Origin: Janthinobacterium rivuli
GTDB taxonomy: Bacteria > Pseudomonadota > Gammaproteobacteria > Burkholderiales > Burkholderiaceae_D
Reading direction: 5' to 3'
Assembly: GCF_029690045.1 (NCBI RefSeq)
Contig: NZ_CP121464.1
Coordinates: 1,736,001-1,800,000, forward strand
DNA length: 64,000 nucleotides
Numbering within the stretch: the first letter of the stretch is position 1; every line of letters starts with the position of its first letter. The position numbers and the translations under genes are program-made. Shown piece after piece: positions 7,676 to 14,399 of this stretch. The notes beneath the pieces are model-generated. The model had not been told where the DNA came from. It saw nothing but the letters and a program-made list of their open reading frames with translations, and ran no database searches.

Positions 7676-8018
7676 TCAACAGTCTTTCGTACACACGGAT
7701 AGCGGCAGAGGTGGCGGCGCGCAGCGCGATGCGCTCTTCCTCGGTAAAGGAGTGGATGGGCGATTCCCAGCGGTCGGCGTCCATGCCGGCGGCGATCAGC
7801 ACGGAGCGGCGCGCGCCGCGCGGCGACAATCCCCAGGCCTGGGCCATGAAGGGCGCCAGGCTGCGCGGCTTGATGCTGCGCAGCTGGGCCTTGGCTTCGG
7901 CGATGGCGGCCAGCGCATGCCCGGCGCCTGGTGGCGTCGGCATATCCTTGTCGCGCGCGGCCAGAATCTCGGTGGCGGGCTGGAAGGACAGGTGATTGTC
8001 GATAAGGGACGCCGGCAT
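7665..8018 (-). CDS. Hypothetical early phage protein (117 aa)
   Basis: It lies just upstream of gene A and overlaps its start by 11 bases. The sequence is largely helical and alanine-rich, with a basic centre (KPRSLAPFMAQAWGLSPRGARRS) that could be a DNA-binding helix pair, though no named family is evident. The ATG at 8018 follows the stop of a tiny membrane-peptide gene by a few bases. Compact packing supports that it is expressed. Confidence 0.7.
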   Translation of the reverse strand: MPASLIDNHLSFQPATEILAARDKDMPTPPGAGHALAAIAEAKAQLRSIKPRSLAPFMAQAWGLSPRGARRSVLIAAGMDADRWESPIHSFTEEERIALRAATSAAIRVYERLLNAI

Positions 8019-8021
8019 GCT

Positions 8022-8120
8022 TCAGTCCTTGATGAAGCCAATGGCCCGCAGCACGCCGGGGGCAATGACGATCAGGAGCGATAGCAGCCAGATGCCGCAG
8101 GTTTTGGCCAGGCGCAGCAT
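8022..8120 (-). CDS. Tiny single-pass membrane peptide (32 aa)
   Basis: The ATG at 8120 overlaps the upstream stop as TGATG, and a TGA closes the frame at 8024-8022. The product is almost entirely one hydrophobic helix (GIWLLSLLIVIAPGVLRAIGF) between positive residues, so it should sit in the inner membrane. Coupling to both neighbours supports translation; the role is unknown. Confidence 0.55.
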   Translation of the reverse strand: MLRLAKTCGIWLLSLLIVIAPGVLRAIGFIKD

Positions 8121-8521
8121 CAGCGTGCCCCTGGCTTGAGAAAATGTTCTGCCCAGTAGGGGAGCGTGTGCGATGTGCCGCAGCAGTGTCGGGAACCCGC
8201 TTCAGTGGCGAAAATATAGTTCACCTCGATGGGCAGCTTGCCGACCAGGGCACGTTGCTTGGCTGGCGCGAAAAAGCCGTCACGCTCCAGTGCCTGCGCA
8301 TCGCTGACGATGAAGGTCAGATTGGCGGCGCCATAGGCGTGGTAGGTCTTGGCAATCTCATGGATATGGGCGGTCAGCGCCGCGATGTCGATGCCCGCGC
8401 CAGCTTGCAGCAGAAAACACGTTGGCGCTACGGGGACAATACAATTTTGCAAGGTCGGGCGGATCGTGCTTGATGCCATGGATTTGTCGGCATGACTAGT
8501 GGCGTGCAGCGTGTTTTCCAT
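8120..8521 (-). CDS. Hypothetical early phage protein (133 aa)
   Basis: A soluble protein with no family I can name. It has a helical middle (IDIAALTAHIHEIAKTYHAYG) followed by a strand-rich section and a Cys-Cys pair near the C-terminus (RHCCGTSHTLPYW). Its stop overlaps the next start by TGATG. It lies between the Ogr-like gene and the replication block, and about 120 bases upstream are gene-free. Confidence 0.65.
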   Translation of the reverse strand: MENTLHATSHADKSMASSTIRPTLQNCIVPVAPTCFLLQAGAGIDIAALTAHIHEIAKTYHAYGAANLTFIVSDAQALERDGFFAPAKQRALVGKLPIEVNYIFATEAGSRHCCGTSHTLPYWAEHFLKPGAR

Positions 8522-8641
8522 CGGTTTTCCTTATTTCAGGTTGAACGAATCCCGCACGCTCAAAAGGGAGCGCTGCAGGGCACAGCAAAAGAGGGGAGTT
8601 ACGGCGGCCGGGCTACGGCGGCGCGAGGAGCGGGATAGTCA

Positions 8642-8905
8642 TCAGCAGCCCGCAGTCAGGTCCAGGGCCAGCTGGCTGGTGGCCGCCGTGCGCGCATGTT
8701 GGGACATCGGGATGCGGATATCCGGCTTGGGCATGGCGGAAAGCGAGAGGGTGCGCAGTACTTCCAGGCCGGCCACGAAGGAGTGCCCGCAGTCGGGGTT
8801 CTGGCACATGTAGGTGATTTCCTTGAACATGGCGGACATCGTGCGGCTTTTGACAGCGCGGACGGTGTATTCGCAATGCGGGCAGGGCAGGCCGATGACT
8901 CTCAT
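8642..8905 (-). CDS. ogr: Ogr/Delta-type zinc-finger activator of late genes
   Basis: An 87-residue protein with the Ogr zinc site Cys8-x2-Cys11 ... Cys34-x4-Cys39 (CPHC and CQNPDC) and the family-typical strand YMCQNPDCGHSFVA. Ogr and Delta proteins of P2 and P4 bind upstream of the late promoters and activate the capsid, tail and lysis operons through RNA polymerase. The ATG at 8905 overlaps the stop of the upstream gene (ATGA), giving the standard MRVIGLPCPHC start; the longer frame to 8992 was rejected. Unlike P2, where ogr follows gene D, here it is embedded in the early minus-strand operon, so late activation would follow early transcription. Confidence 0.9.
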   Translation of the reverse strand: MRVIGLPCPHCEYTVRAVKSRTMSAMFKEITYMCQNPDCGHSFVAGLEVLRTLSLSAMPKPDIRIPMSQHARTAATSQLALDLTAGC

Positions 8906-9090
8906 TTCAGCTTTCTTTCCACTTGGTACAGGGCGCGACCGCGACCCGTCATGTTTTTTGATTGCTTGCGTAAGCGCGACTTGACGAGCCATTCGGCCGC
9001 CTGATCGATACTTGCCAGCCCCTGGCGTTGACGCACGAGTTCCAGCACCGCGCGCTCTTCGTCATTGAGGTGAATTTGATGGTCTGGCAT
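8902..9090 (-). CDS. Small phage protein, possibly DNA-binding (62 aa)
   Basis: A short, charged helical product (LNDEERAVLELVRQRQGL and QAAEWLVKSRLRKQSKN) with the look of a helix-turn-helix or ribbon-helix-helix regulator. Its stop overlaps the ogr start, so the two are coupled. It belongs to the early leftward operon. No specific family is claimed. Confidence 0.65.
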   Translation of the reverse strand: MPDHQIHLNDEERAVLELVRQRQGLASIDQAAEWLVKSRLRKQSKNMTGRGRALYQVERKLK

Positions 9091-9127
9091 TTTCTGTAAC
9101 TTTAGAGTTGCTCAAAAGTGACTCGGT

Positions 9128-9331
9128 TTAAACGCTGCGACGCTGTACGCTGTCGATGGTGGCGTCATCCAAGGCGATCACGGCCAAGGCTTCACGCATC
9201 ACGATCTGGCGCACCAGCACCGCAAGCTCTTCGCCCTGGTAGTTGGCGATCGAGGAGACAAGCTGGTGCTCGTAATCGTCCAGGCGCAGTGCGACTGTAT
9301 GTTTGCGAATACGTTTTGCATCGGGGTACAT
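9128..9331 (-). CDS. Ribbon-helix-helix-like small protein (67 aa)
   Basis: The N-terminal RIRKHTVALRLDDYEHQLV stretch has the strand-then-helix pattern of Arc/CopG-type regulators, followed by a second helix (ELAVLVRQIVMREAL). It is the second gene of the leftward early operon, directly after another RHH-like gene. It probably binds DNA or controls an early promoter; this is inferred from fold pattern only. Confidence 0.65.
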   Translation of the reverse strand: MYPDAKRIRKHTVALRLDDYEHQLVSSIANYQGEELAVLVRQIVMREALAVIALDDATIDSVQRRSV

Positions 9332-9341
9332 GACGTTGTCC

Positions 9342-9545
9342 TTAGTGGGTGGATTTGGAGGTGAGTTCGCGCTTGTAGTCGGCGAGGCCGCGCAGGATCA
9401 GAAAGCGAAGAAACCAAGCCCTAGAGCGTTCAAGTTTCTCTGCGTAGCCCTCCACCTCGTCCACCTCATCAGGCGTCAGGCGGACGCCGAGTGGCCGAGA
9501 AGTGACGCCCTTGGCAGTACGCCCGACTTTTGACAAATTATTCAT
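9342..9545 (-). CDS. First gene of the early operon, RHH-like regulator (67 aa), opposite the repressor
   Basis: I take the ATG at 9545 (MNNLSKVGRTAKG) because the longer frame to 9590 runs into the operator palindrome. The product has a strand SRPLGVRLTPDEVDEVEGYA followed by helices, like Arc/CopG-type proteins that also carry C-terminal extensions. It is divergent from the CI-like repressor, the position held by Cox in P2 or Apl in 186, and might play that switch role. I see no sequence match to Cox. The spacing to a ribosome binding site is weak. Confidence 0.6.
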   Translation of the reverse strand: MNNLSKVGRTAKGVTSRPLGVRLTPDEVDEVEGYAEKLERSRAWFLRFLILRGLADYKRELTSKSTH

Positions 9546-9625
9546 AATGTTATGATCTGTAATCGCTACGGAATGGCGTAAATATATCACTCATTTGAGT
9601 GATTTGGAAAGGTATTTGTACTCAA
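9546..9625. promoter_or_regulatory. Divergent lysogeny switch region with CI operator candidates
   Basis: An 18-base palindrome, ATCACTCA-TT-TGAGTGAT, lies at 9586-9603. A related imperfect copy, ACTCAAATGAAGT, lies at 9620-9632 and overlaps the repressor ATG. The shared half-site is ACTCA. The region separates the rightward repressor gene from the leftward early operon, so these are the likely repressor operators. The downstream copy would allow autoregulation by blocking repressor transcription or translation start. Confidence 0.65.
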
Positions 9626-10063
9626 ATGAAGTATTTTTTTGATCGTCTCAAGGAAGAACGAAAGCGCCTCGGCCTCAATCAGGACGAGTTTGCTGCCCTT
9701 GGTGGAGTAAAAAAGGGCGCCCAGTTCAACTATGAAAATGGCTCGCGTACCCCAGACTCCGACTACTTGGCCGCTGTCGCTGGGGTTGGGGTTGATGTGC
9801 TGTATTTGTTGACAGGAGAACATGCCACCTCATCGCTGCCAACCGATGAGCATGAATTGTTGATGGGGTATCGCAAATTGGATCTTCGCTCGAAAGCACG
9901 GGTTCTTGGGGTCGTCGAGGGAATTATCGAGTCCACCAACGAATCAATGTCGGCTGCAGGGAAAGTTCATGCACAGACAATTGTTCATGGTGAAATTGGC
10001 CAGCAAGTTCATGGGGATATTGTTGCCCCTCAAACGATCAATGTTGGGCGTAAAAAAAAATAG
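9626..10063 (+). CDS. CI-like phage repressor (XRE helix-turn-helix)
   Basis: A 145-residue protein with an N-terminal XRE-type HTH (about residues 3-62: RLKEERKRLGLNQDEFAALG, then KGAQFNYENGSRTPDSDYLAAV). A C-terminal tail has a short repeated Q-x-VHG-x-I pattern seen in repressors of Burkholderiales prophages. No Ser/Lys autoprotease dyad is obvious, so induction by RecA cleavage is not supported. The ATG at 9626 lies inside the second operator half-sites; the upstream ORF start at 9599 would place codons over the first operator. It is divergent from the early operon and adjacent to the STAS-HATPase cargo operon. Confidence 0.85.
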   Translation: MKYFFDRLKEERKRLGLNQDEFAALGGVKKGAQFNYENGSRTPDSDYLAAVAGVGVDVLYLLTGEHATSSLPTDEHELLMGYRKLDLRSKARVLGVVEGIIESTNESMSAAGKVHAQTIVHGEIGQQVHGDIVAPQTINVGRKKK

Positions 10064-10097
10064 GCAAGGGAAGCGCTGGAAACAGAAAAAGTCTCCA

Positions 10098-10337
10098 ATG
10101 CAGAAGTTGGCAAATCAATCAAATATTTTTATATTGTCCTTGCTTACGTTTGCCTGCGTTTGGTCATTTTTCAAATGTGATTTGATGCTCTCGACGACTA
10201 AGGGCTTTAGAAGTTCATGCTATTTTAATAATGACGCCCATTCGACTGATATTGGCGTCATGAAAGTACGAGAAGTCAAGAGTGACTGTGTGTCGCCTTC
10301 AATAATCACGCATTGTTTTATTGAAATGTTACAATGA
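10098..10337 (+). CDS. Possible small membrane protein (79 aa)
   Basis: An ATG at 10098 opens 79 codons with one hydrophobic helix near the start (IFILSLLTFACVWSFF). It fills the gap between repressor and STAS-HATPase gene. No clear ribosome binding site precedes it and the codons are ordinary, so it may not be translated. Confidence 0.3.
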   Translation: MQKLANQSNIFILSLLTFACVWSFFKCDLMLSTTKGFRSSCYFNNDAHSTDIGVMKVREVKSDCVSPSIITHCFIEMLQ

Positions 10338-10373
10338 TTAACGACTAATATTTTTCTTGCCTGGCATACATCT

Positions 10374-11534
10374 GTGACTACAAAAAGAAAATCATATCGA
10401 AGCCGGTGCTTGGAAAGAGACTTGGCTACAGCTAAACGATCGAACCGAAAACGGTTACGCAGGAAGTGGCGAAAGTACAATCCTGATAAGCGAAATCTGA
10501 TTCGTCATAAGGTGAAGCTGAATCAAAACGTGATGGTTTTGGCCGATCATAATGGTAAAACTACGATTTTGGCGCCCGTATCTCTCAACTTTAAAGATGG
10601 GGCAGAGGATACAATTGTATTTTTGGCCACACTTCGTCAAGAAGTGTTGAAGGGGCGGGTAAAAAACATTCTAATTGATCTCACATCGTTAGAAGAGATT
10701 TCTCCTGCTGCCGCAGTGGTATTGCTCGCTGAGCTGACACGCTGCATCTATTACGCGGGCAAGATTAAGAAAATCATTGGGAATTATCCGAAGACAGATC
10801 GTGCTGCGCAAGTACTTGTTGATATCGGTTTTTTCCGTGCATTTGGTGCGAAAACACCAAAATGTACCCTTGAGAATCATGGTCGAGTGTACATTAAGAC
10901 AGTGTTCGGCAACCGGAGCGATGGGAGGTATACTTCAGGTTTGCTAAAGCAGTTCGAGGAGGTTTGTGGGCTTCATCCTTTGGCGTCGAAGCGTCTCTAC
11001 GGCGCACTAATTGAGTGCATGGACAACGTGAAAGGCCATGCATATCCCGAGTTTCCTGGCGTAAGGCCAGACCTTTCGGGCGAGTGGTGGCTTTGCGGAT
11101 TTGCCGATCCTGTACGTAGGCAAATTGCGATCGTTTTTTATGATCTGGGTGAGGGCATTCCGACGACTATCAAACGCAAGAGATCGGTGCGAATTAGGAG
11201 CTACTTGAATTTTACCGATTCGCGCATACTTAAGAGAGCAGTTGAGGTAGGCTTAAGTAGCAAAGATAGTCATCGAAGAGGTACGGGGTTACCATCTTTG
11301 AGGCAGTTTGTTGATTTTGCGCCAAGTGGTTTCCTTCGAGTTATGTCTGGACGCGGTGACATTAAATACACGCGGACATCGAAAAAAATTACTTCTCGTG
11401 ACCTGAAGACTCCACTTCAAGGTTCGCTAATCGTCTGGACTATACAAGAGTCCCAACTGGAGAACGGATCGAGTGACGTCAGCGATTTGGATTTCAATAC
11501 CGATCCTGTGCAACTAAGGTTTCCATATGACTAA
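10374..11534 (+). CDS. STAS-domain / histidine-kinase-like ATPase fusion, phage cargo
   Basis: A 386-residue protein starting at a GTG. After a very basic N-terminus (1-45) comes a STAS-like domain (about 60-160) with the core strand ILIDLTSLEEISPAAAVVLL. A GHKL/HATPase domain follows: N-box Glu214-x3-Asn218 (ALIECMDNVKGHAY), the nucleotide-binding YDLGEGIP around Asp257, and a glycine-rich GTGLPSLRQF lid at 303. It thus has an anti-sigma-antagonist-like module fused to an anti-sigma-like kinase or ATPase, but no receiver, transmembrane sensor or phosphoacceptor His box. It overlaps the DUF4325 gene by eight bases and heads a three-gene operon between repressor and late genes, a typical place for lysogeny-expressed cargo. 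An anti-phage or host-regulatory role is inference. Confidence 0.75.
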   Translation: MTTKRKSYRSRCLERDLATAKRSNRKRLRRKWRKYNPDKRNLIRHKVKLNQNVMVLADHNGKTTILAPVSLNFKDGAEDTIVFLATLRQEVLKGRVKNILIDLTSLEEISPAAAVVLLAELTRCIYYAGKIKKIIGNYPKTDRAAQVLVDIGFFRAFGAKTPKCTLENHGRVYIKTVFGNRSDGRYTSGLLKQFEEVCGLHPLASKRLYGALIECMDNVKGHAYPEFPGVRPDLSGEWWLCGFADPVRRQIAIVFYDLGEGIPTTIKRKRSVRIRSYLNFTDSRILKRAVEVGLSSKDSHRRGTGLPSLRQFVDFAPSGFLRVMSGRGDIKYTRTSKKITSRDLKTPLQGSLIVWTIQESQLENGSSDVSDLDFNTDPVQLRFPYD

Positions 11535-11850
11535 ATTATTTCAGCCCTATATTTTTATAAAATCTTTTAGCAAGTTTCCTGGTGGCAGGTACATTAAACA
11601 TGGACCTTACTCTGGTGAACTTTTTCGAGAGGAGGTCTTGCGACCGCTTCTAATGGCACATGATGTAGTATCGATAGACCTTACAGGAGCAAGAGGCTTT
11701 GGATCTTCGTTTCTGGACGAGTCTTTTGGTGAGGTTGGTCTGCAGTTGGGACAGAAGGAAGCTGAGCGACGCCTCATCATTAAGTGTGATGATGACCCTT
11801 CAATAGTTGATCTTATATGGGAAAAGATCGAGATTGCCAATTCCAAATAA
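11527..11850 (+). CDS. DUF4325 (STAS-like) protein
   Basis: A 107-residue protein with the DUF4325 layout: a strand-rich start with GGRYIKHGPYSGELFREEVL, a central VVSIDLTGARGFGSSFLDESF and a final helix. DUF4325 domains are STAS-like and are often found with HATPase proteins, as here. The start lies within the last codons of the ATPase gene (ATGACTAA), implying coupled synthesis and probably a stable complex or a partner-switch pair. No function is known for the family. Confidence 0.72.
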   Translation: MTKLFQPYIFIKSFSKFPGGRYIKHGPYSGELFREEVLRPLLMAHDVVSIDLTGARGFGSSFLDESFGEVGLQLGQKEAERRLIIKCDDDPSIVDLIWEKIEIANSK

Positions 11851-11868
11851 AAAATAGACTGGCGGATT

Positions 11869-12315
11869 ATGGATTTGTCACTAAGTTTGATTGATGTTTT
11901 GAAGATGGGTATACCTGCGATCCTGTCATTCACATTCGGCCGATATTTGTCATCGATTACGAACAGAGAGGCCAGGTTAAAAGATGCACGGCAAAAACTA
12001 GTTGAACTCATTAGGAAAATTACCGCCGATTCAATCCTCTATCATTCGACAGTATGTGATCCTAAGAGCGCCGTTAAGGAGGCCGCATTGCTAGACCACT
12101 TGCTGCATCAGCTTCGTACGGATCTACAGAATTTGAAGGTTCTTCTTAAAATTGATAGCAAAGAAAAATATGCAGTGCGGGAACTTCATGACCTGTTTGC
12201 TGCTGTTACTCGCTACCCGTTCCAACCGGCAGAACGGACTGATGAAATAGAAACACATAGGTTATCTCAAATATCACGTGCATGCGAGATACTTGTACAA
12301 AAAGTCAATCGGTGA
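11869..12315 (+). CDS. Membrane-anchored helical protein of the STAS-HATPase operon
   Basis: A 148-residue protein with one N-terminal hydrophobic segment (about 8-27, VLKMGIPAILSFTFGRYL) and a cytoplasmic, mostly helical remainder rich in charged residues. I recognise no family. Eighteen bases separate it from the DUF4325 gene on the same strand. It could anchor the system at the membrane or be its effector; both are inference. About 180 gene-free bases follow before gene D on the opposite strand, with an imperfect inverted repeat near 12393-12422 that may end the operon. Confidence 0.65.
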   Translation: MDLSLSLIDVLKMGIPAILSFTFGRYLSSITNREARLKDARQKLVELIRKITADSILYHSTVCDPKSAVKEAALLDHLLHQLRTDLQNLKVLLKIDSKEKYAVRELHDLFAAVTRYPFQPAERTDEIETHRLSQISRACEILVQKVNR

Positions 12316-12495
12316 CGGATTGGATCATTGGCATCGTGAGTATCGGAAACGCGGTGAACTGAAGAGCATCACAGGAAATATGGTGAGATGTGAACTTGTG
12401 GAGAGTTTTACTCTTTCTACAACTCGAATCCTTCTACTCTGTACTTGAGTAGCCGCCTACCCTATGCACGGAGTCAAAGCCGTTTATAGGTCATG

Positions 12496-13779
12496 TCAAA
12501 TTGCTGAGCCGCCATTACTGTTAACCACCCCGGCTTGCTTCGGAACTCGCGGCTTTTCGCTGTTTTCAAGGATGATTTCCCGCACCTCTTCAATATGCTT
12601 CCACGCATGCAGCGCCGCCCGCTTGGCGGCCTGTTTGCTCTTGTAAATGTGCTCCAGCGTCTTGAGCGTGCCCGTGGTACCGGCCTGCTCCTGCCCCGCC
12701 TTTTTCTTCTTCGCCGCCACGTCCTTCCACCTGGCCACCACGCCCGTGATGCCCTCGTCCGGGTCATTCTCTTCCTCTCGCTCAGCCTCCACCGCTTCCG
12801 TCTTCGTTTCAAACTCCACCCGCGTGGTAAAACCGTTGCCGCCCAGGCTATGCGTGACCTTGACTGAAAGCCACTCAGTGGCGTCGATCTCGGGCTTGAA
12901 GCCCTTCACCGTCACGGGCGATTGCGGGAACACGGCCGGGTTGCCCAGGGCCAGGCTCATTTCAAAGGTAGCCAGGCCGCGCAGGATGCGCTGCCATTCG
13001 GCCACGGCCGCCGCGCGCGCGTCCGTTTCGTTGGCGAAGGTGGTGCGCAGGCGCTTGCTGTTGCCGGGCACGCCGGCCACGACGCTGCGGCGGCGCGCGT
13101 AGCGCTCGTCATGCCAGAAGGCGCGTACGCCCGTGTAGGCGTCGCTCTCGGCGCTGTGGTAACGGTGGCCGTCGCCCAAGGAGCGCGTGATGGGGATGAC
13201 GGGCAGCGCCTTACCGCTGGCGGTGCGGCTCTGGTTGATGGGGATGAAGAGCAAGGTGTCATTTTTGACAGTGGCCACCGCGTCGTATTTCCTGCCCAGC
13301 CGGCGCAGGAAGGCCGCATCGCTTTCGTGGGTCTGGTCAATGTGTTCGACGGCGGTGTCGCGCAGGCGCGCCGATACGCCCGACGCCAGCTCATTGCGGA
13401 AGGCAATCGCCTCGATGATGGCGCCCAGGGTGGTCTTGTGAAAGCTGTGTTCCTGCTGCTGTTTAAACGTGTCGATCAGGTTGGCCGATCTGGCGCGCAG
13501 GGTGATGGTGTCGGGCGCGCCACTGTGCTCCACCTCGTCGACGGTGAACTTGCCCATGTCCACCAGGCCCGTGGCTTGCCAGCCCAGCGCCAGGGCGATC
13601 TGCGCGCCGCGCGGAGGCATGGCCAGCTTGCCGTCGCTGTCATCCAGCGAGATATCGAGCTGGTCGCTTTCGTCGCCACGGCACAGCGTCAGGGTCAAAT
13701 TAATCAGCCGCGGCGAGACGATGGCCGTCAAGTCCTTGTCCTCGATGCTGACCTTGAAGGCGGGGATATGCTCGCTCAT
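12496..13779 (-). CDS. D: Late control / tail hub protein gpD
   Basis: A 427-residue homologue of P2 gpD, the tail hub protein that forms the base of the tail spike complex. The ATG at 13779 overlaps the gpU stop (ATGA) and gives MSEHIPAFKVSIEDKDLTA; the longer frame to 14148 is only the shadow of gpU. Family marks include the SDQLDISLDD strand, HIDQTHESDAAFLRRLGRKY in the middle and a Lys-rich C-terminal tail with a predicted coiled coil. It ends the tail operon reading from V or J towards the repressor side. Confidence 0.93.
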   Translation of the reverse strand: MSEHIPAFKVSIEDKDLTAIVSPRLINLTLTLCRGDESDQLDISLDDSDGKLAMPPRGAQIALALGWQATGLVDMGKFTVDEVEHSGAPDTITLRARSANLIDTFKQQQEHSFHKTTLGAIIEAIAFRNELASGVSARLRDTAVEHIDQTHESDAAFLRRLGRKYDAVATVKNDTLLFIPINQSRTASGKALPVIPITRSLGDGHRYHSAESDAYTGVRAFWHDERYARRRSVVAGVPGNSKRLRTTFANETDARAAAVAEWQRILRGLATFEMSLALGNPAVFPQSPVTVKGFKPEIDATEWLSVKVTHSLGGNGFTTRVEFETKTEAVEAEREEENDPDEGITGVVARWKDVAAKKKKAGQEQAGTTGTLKTLEHIYKSKQAAKRAALHAWKHIEEVREIILENSEKPRVPKQAGVVNSNGGSAI

Positions 13780-14384
13780 TTGAATTTGTCCGCCGCGCTG
13801 CCGATGGCGCTGCTGATGCTGCCGCCGATCTTGTCTTTCATGTCGTTGACTACGCCGCCGTATTTCGACGTGATGCCGCCGACCACATTGCCCACCACAC
13901 TGCCCACGGCATTCTTGGCCGCGCCCGCAATGCTGCTGGTCATGCCGTCGATGCTGAGCATGTTTTTCAGGTCGCCGATGTCGCCCAGGCCCACCATGGC
14001 CAGCACGCCGTCGTCGTCGCGCTTGAGCGCAATCGAGAACTCGACGCGGCGTGCGCCGCCGCTGCCGTCGAGCAAGGTGCGGCCCTCCGTCATGCTGGTG
14101 ATGCGGTACGAGCCGAGAATGCGGCCCGTGCCCTGGATCAAAATCCACGATTTACCAGTGTCGGCCATCATGCGCAGCGCATCGAGCGAGTATAGGGAGC
14201 CGGTAAGTTCCGGCGCCACCCAGCCAGACAGGGTGATGGTGTCGTCGCCTGGCCCCACGTATTGATGCGCATCGCGCAGGCCCACGCGGGCCGTGCTGGC
14301 ATGCTTCCATTCTGTTTGCCGCTGCAGCTCGTGATAGGCCAGCGTTGGCAGGCTGAAAACGAACATTCCTAAAATCATCATCAT
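13776..14384 (-). CDS. U: Tail terminator/connector protein gpU
   Basis: A 202-residue P2 gpU homologue with the expected start (FVFSLPTLAYHELQRQTEWKH) and centre (QYVGPGDDTITLSGWVAPEL). The C-terminus is extended by a Gly/Ser/Ala-rich region beyond the common length of about 160, which is unusual but seen in some Burkholderiales phages. It starts at the first of three consecutive ATGs after a purine-rich ribosome binding site and ends coupled to gpD. Confidence 0.92.
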   Translation of the reverse strand: MMMILGMFVFSLPTLAYHELQRQTEWKHASTARVGLRDAHQYVGPGDDTITLSGWVAPELTGSLYSLDALRMMADTGKSWILIQGTGRILGSYRITSMTEGRTLLDGSGGARRVEFSIALKRDDDGVLAMVGLGDIGDLKNMLSIDGMTSSIAGAAKNAVGSVVGNVVGGITSKYGGVVNDMKDKIGGSISSAIGSAADKFK

Positions 14385-14399
14385 GGTGGTTTCTCTTTC

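Noticed and set aside
10220-10480. An 86-codon minus-strand ORF
   Set aside because: Overlaps the start of the STAS-HATPase gene with no ribosome binding site or recognisable domain.
13780-14148. N-terminal extension of gpD
   Set aside because: It is an out-of-frame reading of gpU, Arg/His-rich; the real start overlaps the gpU stop.
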